Origin: Aestuariivivens sediminis
GTDB lineage: Bacteria; Bacteroidota; Bacteroidia; Flavobacteriales; Flavobacteriaceae
Direction of reading: 5' to 3'
Assembly (NCBI RefSeq): GCF_022662105.1
Contig: NZ_JAKMCP010000002.1
Span: 620,001-684,000 of the forward strand
Length of the DNA stretch: 64,000 nucleotides
A program made the translations under genes and the position numbers. The first letter of the stretch is position 1. Each line of letters begins with the position of its first letter. Below, one piece after another: positions 1-8,439 of the stretch. The notes below the pieces were generated by a model that did not search any database, had not been told where the DNA came from, and worked only from the letters and a program-made list of their open reading frames with translations.

Positions 1-872
1 ATCCTCCAATCGTTCAATATGAAAATATTCCTTTTCCCCACTTATCAGACAACAGGGTTGTTGGATTGGTTACCATTAGGCCAAACCCTAAGATTACTTC
101 ACTTAGAAAAAACATATGGAAATATTATGGTGGGTCTGTTTTTTTTAGGGAAGGAAGCATGAGTATGCCTAAGGTTTTTGACATTGAAGTGAAGGATATT
201 AATTCCGCCATTGTTAGTGCCATAGAAAATAATGCCCAAAATAGCATTGAGCATACCCTGGATGGTGTTTTTGATTTTTTGGTTAAGCGCAAAGATTATA
301 ATCCAAAATATAAAGTTTTTAAAGAATATTTTGTCGTATGCTGGGCCGGGCAAAAAAAAGTGGTTAAGGACGAAACATTTTACTCGCGAGTGGATATAGA
401 GTTGATAAATGAGCAGGTGAAACTATTCTTTTCTGTATTAGATGAAGTATCGATTACCTTAGATGATAACAGCTTCAAAATAATTGAATATGTCAATTTG
501 GGGCTTCAAAATACGAACAAGTATTATAAATTGGAAGAAACCATAATAAATTTTGAAGAAAATGCCAATTACAATATAGAGACCAAACTTTTGTTTGAAC
601 CCCCTAAGTTTAACAGAAAAATGCTTTTCCATATTTATAATAACAATAACAGCATTTTAGAAAAACTTAAAAAGGGGCTTACCCTAACTAAATTTGAAGA
701 AATTGATTTAAAAAATTTGCCAATAACCTATTTAATTTGTCATTTTAACATGTTCCCTGAAGCCATAGCAAAGCTTAATGAAGCTAAACCCTATTTAAGG
801 TCTTACAGTACAGATCTTTATGATTTATACAAAGAATCTTTGCGGGTTTTAAGAAAAGTACAATACAATTAA
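1..872 (+). CDS. Probable AlbA_2/Schlafen-type protein, C-terminal part (cut by window start)
   Basis: The frame is open to the first base (first full codon at base 3), so the protein begins outside the window; the TTG at 66 is only an internal codon. The first residues contain GLVTIRP followed about 20 residues later by GGSVFFREGS. This resembles the end of AlbA_2 (Schlafen-like, divergent AAA-4) domains, where a strand is followed by a (Y/F)xRxGS-type motif. The remaining ~220 residues are hydrophilic, Lys/Asn-rich, and I do not recognise them. The family assignment rests on that one motif and is tentative; the coding call itself is strong because of the long open frame. An intrinsic terminator follows at 955-998. 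Confidence 0.5.
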   Translation, partial: PPIVQYENIPFPHLSDNRVVGLVTIRPNPKITSLRKNIWKYYGGSVFFREGSMSMPKVFDIEVKDINSAIVSAIENNAQNSIEHTLDGVFDFLVKRKDYNPKYKVFKEYFVVCWAGQKKVVKDETFYSRVDIELINEQVKLFFSVLDEVSITLDDNSFKIIEYVNLGLQNTNKYYKLEETIINFEENANYNIETKLLFEPPKFNRKMLFHIYNNNNSILEKLKKGLTLTKFEEIDLKNLPITYLICHFNMFPEAIAKLNEAKPYLRSYSTDLYDLYKESLRVLRKVQYN

Positions 873-954
873 CTTAACGAAATGTTTTCATTAAATTAAC
901 TTTTGTTAATTTATTTTTCCTACATTTGTTATGCTATTAATCTTTTATGATACG

Positions 955-998
955 AACCTTGTTTCTACCATATTTTTGGATTCGAGACAAGGTTTTTT
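955..998 (+). terminator. Intrinsic terminator downstream of the AlbA-like gene
   Basis: AACCTTGTTTC (955-965) pairs with GAGACAAGGTT (984-994) with one mismatch across an 18-nt loop, and a run of T (993-998) follows. A TACATTTG sequence matching the TAnnTTTG -7 consensus lies just upstream at 921-928, so a short transcript of about 60-65 nt ending here is also possible. Confidence 0.55.
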
Positions 999-1004
999 AT
1001 TAGT

Positions 1005-2558
1005 TTACAAATCAAATTTAATGCCTTGTGCCAGGGGTAAATCCGTGGTGTAATTAATGGTATTCGTTTGGCGACGCATATAAATTTTCCAGGCATCGGA
1101 ACCCGATTCACGGCCTCCACCTGTTTCCTTCTCACCGCCAAAAGCCCCACCAATTTCTGCACCAGAAGTTCCTATGTTTACATTAGCAATACCACAATCT
1201 GATCCCGCAACGGATAAGAAGAGTTCAGCTTCACGCAAATTATTGGTCATAATTGCAGACGACAATCCCTGAACCACATTATTTTGAATGGCTATAGCAT
1301 TTTCAACGCCGCCGGAATATTTTAACACATACAATATAGGAGCAAAAGTTTCATGTTGTACAATACGATAATGCGGTTTTGCTTCAGCTATGGCAGGTTT
1401 TACATAACAACCGCTTTCTAAACCTTCTCCCGACAGGACTCCCCCTTCCACCAGCATGGTACCGCCCTCTTCAACAACCTCGTGCAAAGCTTTACGATAC
1501 ATTTCAACGGCGTCGATATCAATTAAGGGGCCGACATGATTTTTTTCATCCAAAGGATTCCCTATTCGTAATTGTTTATAGGCTTCAACCAATGCTTCCT
1601 TAACTGTGTTGTAAATGGACTCATGAATGATTAAACGTCGTGTACTCGTACAACGTTGACCTGCGGTACCAACAGCACCAAAGACTGCACCAATAACGGT
1701 CATTTTTATATCTGCATCGGGTGTTACTATAATGGCATTGTTTCCTCCGAGTTCCAATAGGCTTTTCCCCAATCGTGCAGCAACTTCCTGTGCAACAATT
1801 TTACCCATTCTCGTAGAGCCTGTTGCCGAAATTAATGGAATTCGGGTATCTTTGGACATAAACTCCCCGACTTTATAATCGCCATTTACCAAACAGGAAA
1901 TTCCTTCCGGTAAATTATTTGCTTTAAATACTTCAGCCGCAATATTTTGACATGCCACACCACAAAGCGGCGTTTTTTCACTGGGTTTCCAAATGCATAC
2001 ATCTCCACATACCCAAGCCAATGCCGCATTCCATGACCAAACAGCAACAGGGAAATTAAACGCCGAAATGATACCAACTACACCTAACGGATGATATTGT
2101 TCATACATGCGATGCCCCGGGCGTTCACTATGCATGGTTAGACCGTGAAGCTGACGTGATAGCCCTACGGCAAAATCACAAATATCAATCATTTCCTGTA
2201 CCTCGCCTAAACCTTCCTGATAACTTTTCCCCATTTCATAAGACACCAATTTACCCAAAGCTTCCTTTTTTTCGCGCAGCTTTTCAGCAAATTGCCTTAC
2301 AATTTCCCCCCGTTGTGGCGCCGGGATGGTTCGCCAGCTCTTAAAGGCCTCGGTGGCCACCGTAATTACCTCTTCATAATCTGCTCTACTTGTCGATTTT
2401 ACACTACTAATAATTTGACCATCAACTGGGGAGTAACTTTCCATAATTTCCCCATTTGAAAAGTTGATGGCCCCGGTGGAGGATCCTTCATTAACAGGTC
2501 TAATCCCTAATTGTGCTAAAGCATCTTTAATTCCGAAATCAACAGTATTTGCTTTCAT
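1005..2558 (-). CDS. ALDH7-type aldehyde dehydrogenase (aminoadipate-semialdehyde dehydrogenase-like)
   Basis: NAD(P)-dependent aldehyde dehydrogenase of 517 residues, full length. The general-base Glu269 sits in LLELGGNNA and the catalytic Cys303 in GTAGQRCTSTRR. Both motifs are diagnostic of the ALDH7 (antiquitin, AmaB) branch, which oxidises alpha-aminoadipate semialdehyde/piperideine-6-carboxylate in lysine catabolism. No signal peptide, so it is cytoplasmic. It is transcribed alone, divergently from the asparaginase gene across a 123-bp gap. The branch is clear from the motifs; the exact physiological substrate is inferred from the family, since no other lysine-degradation gene is nearby. 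Confidence 0.9.
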   Translation of the reverse strand: MKANTVDFGIKDALAQLGIRPVNEGSSTGAINFSNGEIMESYSPVDGQIISSVKSTSRADYEEVITVATEAFKSWRTIPAPQRGEIVRQFAEKLREKKEALGKLVSYEMGKSYQEGLGEVQEMIDICDFAVGLSRQLHGLTMHSERPGHRMYEQYHPLGVVGIISAFNFPVAVWSWNAALAWVCGDVCIWKPSEKTPLCGVACQNIAAEVFKANNLPEGISCLVNGDYKVGEFMSKDTRIPLISATGSTRMGKIVAQEVAARLGKSLLELGGNNAIIVTPDADIKMTVIGAVFGAVGTAGQRCTSTRRLIIHESIYNTVKEALVEAYKQLRIGNPLDEKNHVGPLIDIDAVEMYRKALHEVVEEGGTMLVEGGVLSGEGLESGCYVKPAIAEAKPHYRIVQHETFAPILYVLKYSGGVENAIAIQNNVVQGLSSAIMTNNLREAELFLSVAGSDCGIANVNIGTSGAEIGGAFGGEKETGGGRESGSDAWKIYMRRQTNTINYTTDLPLAQGIKFDL

Positions 2559-2681
2559 AAATTGTAAATCTTTTACATATTATCAAATATTACACGAATA
2601 TAATGATAAAATAATATTATTTAATGGTATTTCCTTTTTAAAAACCTTACCTTTAAAATGAAAATTTAATCAAAATGAATT

Positions 2682-3761
2682 ATGAAAAAGGCATGTTTTT
2701 TATTTCTCATTTTATCCCTTGTGTTTTCTTGCCGAAAAAATGAAAAATTAATTAATCCTAAAGCACAAGTACAAACAAATTTAAGCCTTCCAAACGATAG
2801 TGGGCAATCGAAATTTTCAATTATCATTCATGGTGGCGCCGGCACCATAATGAAAAAGTATATGACTCCAGAAAAAGAAGCCGCGTATCGTCAAAAATTA
2901 GAAGAAGCCATTCGCATAGGTCATGCTATTTTAAAAAATGGAGGAACGAGTTTAGATGCTGTTGAAAAAACAATCAATGTCTTAGAAAATTCTCCTCTTT
3001 TCAATGCAGGAAAAGGCGCTGTTTTTACTCATGAAGGTACCAACGAACACGACGCTTCCATTATGGATGGCAAAACACTAAATGCAGGTGCTTCGGCAGG
3101 GACATCAATTGTAAAAAATCCAATCACCCTAGCCAGGGCGATTATGGAGGATTCGCCTCATGTCATGCTCTCTGGTAGCGGTGCCGAATCCTTTGCCCAA
3201 GAACAAGGTTTGGCGATTGTTGATCCCCATTACTTTTACACTGAAAAACGATATCAGGCCCTTCAGAAATTAAAGGATAAAGCCATAAGCAAATCAGAAT
3301 TCAACATTAAAGATTCATTTTATAACCGTGATATAAATGATTCGAAATTCGGCACTGTAGGTTGTGTTGCCTTAGACAAACATGGTAATCTAGCGGCCGG
3401 CACATCCACAGGGGGAATGACTGACAAACGTTGGGGGCGTATTGGTGATTCCCCCATAATAGGCGCAGGGACTTACGCCAATAACAATACCTGTGCTGTG
3501 TCCTGCACCGGCTGGGGTGAGTTCTTTATTCGCGGTGTAGTGGCTTATGATATTTCTGCACTGATGGAATATAAGGAACTAACAGTACAAGAAGCAACAA
3601 AAGAAGTCATTCAAAGTAAACTTACCAAACTTGGAGGAACAGGGGGTGTCATTGCTATTGACAAAAATGGTAACCTGGCCATGGAATTTAATACCGATGG
3701 AATGTACAGAGCCACCATGAATGATAAAGACGACTTATATATAGGACTTTATAAAAATTAA
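2682..3761 (+). CDS. Isoaspartyl peptidase / L-asparaginase (Ntn hydrolase), lipoprotein
   Basis: Plant-type asparaginase / beta-aspartyl peptidase of 359 residues. The precursor is autocleaved before Thr225 in KFGTVGC, which becomes the N-terminal nucleophile. The following AAGTSTGGMTDKRWGRIGDSP stretch is the family's substrate-binding region and is intact, as is the N-terminal IIHGGAG. A lipoprotein signal is visible (LILSLVFSC, lipid-modified Cys17), so the enzyme probably acts in the periplasm on asparagine or isoaspartyl dipeptides. Many bacterial members are soluble cytoplasmic enzymes, so membrane anchoring is typical of the Bacteroidota form. It stands alone between two minus-strand genes. 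Confidence 0.92.
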   Translation: MKKACFLFLILSLVFSCRKNEKLINPKAQVQTNLSLPNDSGQSKFSIIIHGGAGTIMKKYMTPEKEAAYRQKLEEAIRIGHAILKNGGTSLDAVEKTINVLENSPLFNAGKGAVFTHEGTNEHDASIMDGKTLNAGASAGTSIVKNPITLARAIMEDSPHVMLSGSGAESFAQEQGLAIVDPHYFYTEKRYQALQKLKDKAISKSEFNIKDSFYNRDINDSKFGTVGCVALDKHGNLAAGTSTGGMTDKRWGRIGDSPIIGAGTYANNNTCAVSCTGWGEFFIRGVVAYDISALMEYKELTVQEATKEVIQSKLTKLGGTGGVIAIDKNGNLAMEFNTDGMYRATMNDKDDLYIGLYKN

Positions 3762-3856
3762 TAATCTTAGCTTCAAAAAATTAATTTGGAACCATGATTA
3801 TAGAACCTAATGGGACAGATAAATAGGATGAGGATGGATTAGTCGGGAGGTCTTAT

Positions 3857-5707
3857 TTAACGCTTCAGGGTAAAATGTCCTGTAAATTTTTGCCCTTCAA
3901 TAATAACAACATACCAATAATCGTCTGCCGGCAGAAGTGCTCCTGCGTAGGTCCCGTTCCATTCGAATGGCCCCTTCCCGGCATTTTTCAATAATTTCCC
4001 GTAACGGTCAAAAATGGAAACTTTTGAATCATCATAAAACTCAATTCCGGCTAAATTGAAGGTATCATTAATACCATCATTATTGGGTGTAAAGAATCTG
4101 GGAATATAAAAGTGCAGATAAGACATTGCAACCACTTCTTGGCAATTACGTTCCCTGATATAGATGGTATACAAGCCCCCTTTAACATTAAAAAAAGTGT
4201 TATTTGATTGATAGGTATTTCCATCTAAGGAATACAAAAAATCCCCCGTATTAGTTGTGCTAACGATAATGTCATTGCCGATTGAACTCACTTGATCAAT
4301 GATGGGATTATCTATTTGGTTCAGATCAACGGTTTTGATAACAGTACAAGCTCCATTACTTACCTCTACAGAATATGTTCCTGGTGTACTAACCGTAATT
4401 TGTTCAGTAGTATCACCTGTACTCCACAAATATGTTGCCGTAGAAATATTTGTATCTGCATGAATTACCAGACTTGTATTTTCACAAAACTCCAAAACCT
4501 CATTTGCAACTCGCGGAGCCTCTACATAATCTATCCGAATAGCCGTCCGTCCATTGGAGACACATTGCCCTAATAAAGTTTCAGACTCTGCATAATAGGT
4601 CCCCGAAATCGCGTTCGGATAAAATGTTAAGCTATTGGATTGAAGTAAATTGCCCCCTACCGGAGCATCGAACCAGTTTACTGTGACATCAGAACCCACG
4701 GTCACCGAAAGCGGTGTCATATCATTTTCACATCGTATAAAGTTCCCATTACTCAGAGGTTCATTCGGAGAAGGGATGATCTCAACTGTAAAAATCTCCG
4801 AAGATGAATTGCAAAATGGATTGGTTACATTAACTGAGGCTTCAGCAACCAAAACCCGATAATAAATGGTTGAACTCAGAGCAGGCGTTACGTAGTTTTG
4901 ATTCGTTTCACCTACTATATCCATCCATGTGGTTCCATCGTTACTGGATTGCCATTGATAAAAATGGGTCGAGAAAACAGTATAATCCGGGATAGCCATA
5001 AGTTCTGCTGAATATGGCAAATCATCTTCACAAATATGTACACTTCTATTTCCAATGGTGTCTTCGATAATCACGGTATCACCACAAGACTTAAAAACAA
5101 TATCGTCCAGTGCCAAATCGTTACCACAACCTCCAACCCCATTATTGCGCATTTTCAAAATAACAGAGGTTTGAGCAGGCAAAGTCTGAAAGAGCAAGGC
5201 ATATTGTTCCCAATTAGGACTAGAGGTGCCGGGAATACTTCCTGTATCCCCACTGGCCAACACATTCATATCTGTACTATCCCAAATTTCAAATTTAACA
5301 TTAATAGGAATTCCGGCCCCGCCACAACCTGAACTCGGCAATAGATTAATCATCCAGGATGAAAATTCATAGCTCGTATTTTCACAAAGGCCGTCAATGG
5401 TTCTTCTGTAAAATTCCCCTGCGGTGAAATCGGCATTGATTATTAACATTCTCCCGTCCGTATCATTTGCTGTATGATCTACAATATCGAACCAGTCAAA
5501 ATAAGCAGAATTACTCGACACGGTATAATAGCCATCGTTCGGCGATGATGTTGCATACGTATAGGTGGTTGTTCCACTGGGTAATTGAACATTGGCAACA
5601 CCGGATCCAAAAGTTTCAGTAAAAATAGGGTCTCCCGAATTTCCACTGCAAAATTCCAACTGTGCCTGTCCGCCTTGGATGGAGAAAGCCACTGCAACCA
5701 ATATCAT
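3857..5707 (-). CDS. Secreted surface protein with T9SS type B sorting domain
   Basis: The last ~85 residues (RFFTPNNDGINDTFNL ... SIFDRYGKLL ... GHFTLKR) are the gliding-motility-associated C-terminal domain, the type B signal for type IX secretion. The N-terminal ~200 residues contain FEIWDSTD and LALDDIVFKSCG patterns, as in MAM/jelly-roll adhesion domains; the middle holds Ig-like segments. The N terminus ILVAVAFSIQGGQAQ is a short signal peptide. No ATG, GTG or TTG lies upstream in frame before a stop, so ATG 5707 is used even though the signal peptide is short. Likely an adhesin or matrix protein on the cell surface; the ligand cannot be read from the sequence. Confidence 0.85.
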   Translation of the reverse strand: MILVAVAFSIQGGQAQLEFCSGNSGDPIFTETFGSGVANVQLPSGTTTYTYATSSPNDGYYTVSSNSAYFDWFDIVDHTANDTDGRMLIINADFTAGEFYRRTIDGLCENTSYEFSSWMINLLPSSGCGGAGIPINVKFEIWDSTDMNVLASGDTGSIPGTSSPNWEQYALLFQTLPAQTSVILKMRNNGVGGCGNDLALDDIVFKSCGDTVIIEDTIGNRSVHICEDDLPYSAELMAIPDYTVFSTHFYQWQSSNDGTTWMDIVGETNQNYVTPALSSTIYYRVLVAEASVNVTNPFCNSSSEIFTVEIIPSPNEPLSNGNFIRCENDMTPLSVTVGSDVTVNWFDAPVGGNLLQSNSLTFYPNAISGTYYAESETLLGQCVSNGRTAIRIDYVEAPRVANEVLEFCENTSLVIHADTNISTATYLWSTGDTTEQITVSTPGTYSVEVSNGACTVIKTVDLNQIDNPIIDQVSSIGNDIIVSTTNTGDFLYSLDGNTYQSNNTFFNVKGGLYTIYIRERNCQEVVAMSYLHFYIPRFFTPNNDGINDTFNLAGIEFYDDSKVSIFDRYGKLLKNAGKGPFEWNGTYAGALLPADDYWYVVIIEGQKFTGHFTLKR

Positions 5708-5802
5708 TACAAGTTTATTAATAGCTAAGCGATTTGAATTTGGATGAATTAAAATAATAACAATGCGCTATATTAGTAAAAAAGAAATTAATAGCCTTAA
5801 AA

Positions 5803-6105
5803 ATGAAACGAACTCCTTATTATGCCGTTATATTTACTTCAATCCAAAAGGAAACTATTGAAGGATATCTGGAAATGTCTGATAAAATGGTCCGACTGGC
5901 AAAGCAGCAGCCAGGATATTTAGGAATGGATAGTGCTCGTAATGAGTTTGGCATAACGGTAAGCTATTGGGAAAGCCTGGAGGCTATAAAACAATGGAAA
6001 CAACACACCGATCATCTACTGGCACAACAAAAAGGACGTGAAATGTGGTACCGTTGGTATAATGTGAAAATTTGTAGAGTTGAGCATGAATACGAATTCA
6101 AATGA
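5803..6105 (+). CDS. Antibiotic biosynthesis monooxygenase (ABM) domain protein
   Basis: A 100-residue single-domain protein with the ferredoxin-like dimeric alpha-beta barrel pattern of the ABM family: an early strand YYAVIFTSI, then QQPGYLGMDSAR, then ITVSYWESLEAIKQWKQHTDH. Family members range from heme-degrading enzymes to small quinone or polyketide oxygenases, and many have no known substrate. Nothing here picks one function. No signal peptide. Monocistronic, divergent from the T9SS gene across 95 bp. Confidence 0.8.
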   Translation: MKRTPYYAVIFTSIQKETIEGYLEMSDKMVRLAKQQPGYLGMDSARNEFGITVSYWESLEAIKQWKQHTDHLLAQQKGREMWYRWYNVKICRVEHEYEFK

Positions 6106-6165
6106 GATGTTTAAGAATGTCTCTCTGAAGCTATACTTCTACAATATTTAGTAATGAACTTAAGC

Positions 6166-6699
6166 TTAGCGCAGCGAGAAGCCCTTTGCCGCCCACCAGG
6201 GATGAACTTCTACAACCAATCTTCCGGCTTTGACCATGGGATCTGCATGGGCCAAACTATCCGCCATTTTTAAATTAGGGACATTGTAAATCGTAATACC
6301 GCGTATATCGCCGTCATCACCAAAGGGTCCAGAAATATCGGCATAGCCCAAATCGTACATTTGGGTCAAATGCGCTAAATGTGCCTTTTGTAAGTCGACG
6401 TTTTCCTCCTCATTTTGCCCATGAATTGGTCCTTTTTTTAGAAAGGCTATAAAATATTGCTGCATCAAAATGGTGTCTTGTGTTGTCTCGTCGACATAAT
6501 CCATGACATTAAAGCCCTTAGCTGTTAATGCCTCTTTAATGTGTTTGATGGATTTTTTTTCAGGCACTTCTACAACCTCAATTACCGAATCTATAGGATT
6601 ATTAAGGGTTTCAGAAATATGCTCAGTTGGTTTTTTTGCCTCCTGTTTACACCCACACAATAGCATCCCAATTGAAAAAATAATTCCCAGTCTTTTCAT
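6166..6699 (-). CDS. YCII-domain lipoprotein
   Basis: 177 residues. The N terminus MKRLGIIFSIGMLLCGC is a lipoprotein signal (lipobox LLCGC). The C-terminal ~110 residues (YFIAFLKKGPIHG ... HLAHLTQMYDLGYADISGPFGDDGDIRGITIYNV ... MADSLAHADPMVKAGRLVVEVHPW) match the YCII-related fold, a small ferredoxin-like domain with conserved His and Asp. The linker (residues ~20-75) is acidic and low in complexity. YCII proteins have been proposed as peroxidase-like or dehalogenase-like enzymes; the anchored form has no assigned role. Lies 17 bp downstream of the CYTH gene on the same strand, so the two may be co-transcribed. Confidence 0.8.
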   Translation of the reverse strand: MKRLGIIFSIGMLLCGCKQEAKKPTEHISETLNNPIDSVIEVVEVPEKKSIKHIKEALTAKGFNVMDYVDETTQDTILMQQYFIAFLKKGPIHGQNEEENVDLQKAHLAHLTQMYDLGYADISGPFGDDGDIRGITIYNVPNLKMADSLAHADPMVKAGRLVVEVHPWWAAKGFSLR

Positions 6700-6716
6700 A
6701 ACTCTTTATTTTTATG

Positions 6717-7187
6717 TTACCAATGTTTAAAGGGGGTTCTGCTCAAGCATGAATTATAATATTTTTCGATTCCGGTTACCTCTTCACCCAGCCAATACGG
6801 TTTTTCAAAAACTTCAGACTCGTGTTTCAATTCAATTTCAGCTACAACCAAACCTTGGTTTTCAGATAAAAATTCGTCTATTTCAAAGATATGATTTCCA
6901 ACCTGAACTTCATAACGTATTTTATCTATAATGAAGGGTTCACATAATTTCAAAAGGGCCTCTGCCTCTTGTTTTGAAATTTCCTTTTCCCACTCAAAAC
7001 GCGATAACCCATTTTGAGACGACAGTCCCTTTACGGTAAGAAATCCTCGATCATTTTTAATTCTAACCCGAACAGTTCGGTTGGGATGGGTGTTTAAAAA
7101 CCCCTGTATAATACGTGATTTTTGAATAGCCTCGTTTTTGTATACATCGCGAGTCACCAAAAATTTGCGTTCAATTTCTATTGCCAT
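6717..7187 (-). CDS. CYTH domain protein (class IV adenylate cyclase / triphosphatase family)
   Basis: 156 residues beginning MAIEIERKFLV, which carries the ExExK signature at the extreme N terminus, as is normal for CYTH tunnel enzymes. Later conserved basic and acidic strands (RVRIKNDRGFLTVKG, EIDEFLSENQGLVVAEIELKHE) are present. These proteins hydrolyse inorganic triphosphate or similar phosphorylated substrates; cyclase activity is less common. The frame is open upstream to an ATG at 7283, but that longer form would overlap dinB and place 32 unrelated residues before the ExExK motif, so ATG 7187 was chosen. Confidence 0.87.
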   Translation of the reverse strand: MAIEIERKFLVTRDVYKNEAIQKSRIIQGFLNTHPNRTVRVRIKNDRGFLTVKGLSSQNGLSRFEWEKEISKQEAEALLKLCEPFIIDKIRYEVQVGNHIFEIDEFLSENQGLVVAEIELKHESEVFEKPYWLGEEVTGIEKYYNSCLSRTPFKHW

Positions 7188-7247
7188 ACCCAAAGATTGA
7201 AAAATTGAACGACCTGGTGAAACTTTATATTGTAAATTTGACAATAT

Positions 7248-8345
7248 ATGGTTTACAATTTTCCAATAAGAAAGATTATCCATGTGGATATGGATGCCTT
7301 CTATGCTTCTGTTGAGCAGTTGGATAATCCTGGCCTCAGAGGGAAACCCATTGCGGTTGGTGGGGGTGGCAAACGTGGAGTTGTAAGTGCAGCAAGTTAT
7401 GAGGCCCGGAAATTTGGTGTAAAAAGTGCCATGGCCGGCAACTTAGCTTCTAAACTTTGCCCTGAACTTATTTTCGTTCGTCCGAAGTTTGAACGATACA
7501 CAGAAATTTCTAAAACCATACGCAGAATCTTTTACGATTATACCGATTTGGTAGAACCTCTTTCATTAGACGAAGCCTATCTCGATGTTACCGAAAACAA
7601 AAAAGGCAATCCTAGTGCGTCATTAATAGCTACAGAAATAAGGGCCCGTATTTTTAATGAAATTGGATTAACGGCTTCAGCAGGAATATCGGTAAATAAA
7701 TTCATAGCCAAGGTAGCAAGTGATTATCATAAACCTAATGGTCAAAAGACCGTAAATCCTGAAGAAGTCCTTAAGTTTTTAGAGCAATTGGATATAAGAA
7801 AATTTTATGGTGTTGGCAAGGTTACCGCTGAAAAGATGTATCAACTCGGTATCTATACAGGCCAAGATTTAAAACAAAAATCTTTGGAATATTTGGAGGT
7901 GAATTTTGGCAAATCCGGCCGATATTATTATCATGTGGTCAGAGGTATTCATGAGAGCGAAGTGAAGCCCGACCGTATACGAAAAAGCTTAGCTGCCGAA
8001 CGTACATTTAGTGAAAATTTGTCCAGTGAGATATTCATGTTAGAAAAACTAAATCACATTGCTGATGAAGTGTTTCATCGCCTGAGCAAAAGTAAAATTG
8101 CAGGAAAAACGGTTACCCTCAAAATAAAGTATAGCGATTTTTCATTACAGACCCGCAGTAAAACATTGCCCTATTTCATTAGTGATAAGAGTATTATTTT
8201 AGAAACCGCTAAAGATTTGCTCTACCAAGACAAATTGAATAATTCGGTACGTCTGTTGGGAATTTCCATATCCAATTTAAATACTGACATGGAAACCAAA
8301 AAAAATCAAGGTATGGTGAGTGCTCAATTAAAGTTTGAATTTTAA
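7248..8345 (+). CDS. dinB: DNA polymerase IV (Y family)
   Basis: 365-residue translesion DNA polymerase. The palm metal ligands are in IHVDMDAFYASVEQ (residues ~10-23) and SLDEAYLDVT (~105-114). The fingers segment PIAVGGGGKRGVVSAASYEAR, the KFIAKVASDYHKPNGQ motif, the helix-hairpin-helix thumb (GVGKVTAEKMYQLGI) and a little-finger domain all follow in order. The C terminus lacks an obvious beta-clamp box, though VSAQLKFEF is close to such motifs. Usually damage-inducible; no LexA box is recognised here. Divergent from the CYTH gene with 60 bp between starts. Confidence 0.95.
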   Translation: MVYNFPIRKIIHVDMDAFYASVEQLDNPGLRGKPIAVGGGGKRGVVSAASYEARKFGVKSAMAGNLASKLCPELIFVRPKFERYTEISKTIRRIFYDYTDLVEPLSLDEAYLDVTENKKGNPSASLIATEIRARIFNEIGLTASAGISVNKFIAKVASDYHKPNGQKTVNPEEVLKFLEQLDIRKFYGVGKVTAEKMYQLGIYTGQDLKQKSLEYLEVNFGKSGRYYYHVVRGIHESEVKPDRIRKSLAAERTFSENLSSEIFMLEKLNHIADEVFHRLSKSKIAGKTVTLKIKYSDFSLQTRSKTLPYFISDKSIILETAKDLLYQDKLNNSVRLLGISISNLNTDMETKKNQGMVSAQLKFEF

Positions 8346-8412
8346 AACATTCCTTGCCATCCTAAAAGTAGCATGACCCTAAAAATGTAGTCTTCCCCTT
8401 AATAAGGATTTG

Positions 8413-8432
8413 AATCAACAAATTGGTTGATT
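8413..8432. terminator. Weak hairpin between convergent dinB and pyk
   Basis: AATCAAC (8413-8419) and GTTGATT (8426-8432) form a 7-bp stem with a 6-nt loop in the 94-bp gap between two convergent genes. The T tail is short on both strands, so a terminator role is only suggested by position. Confidence 0.3.
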
Positions 8433-8439
8433 TAACCTG

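Noticed and set aside
7188-7283. Upstream extension of the CYTH protein to ATG 7283
   Set aside because: The added 32 residues overlap the dinB start and precede the ExExK motif that normally begins the protein.
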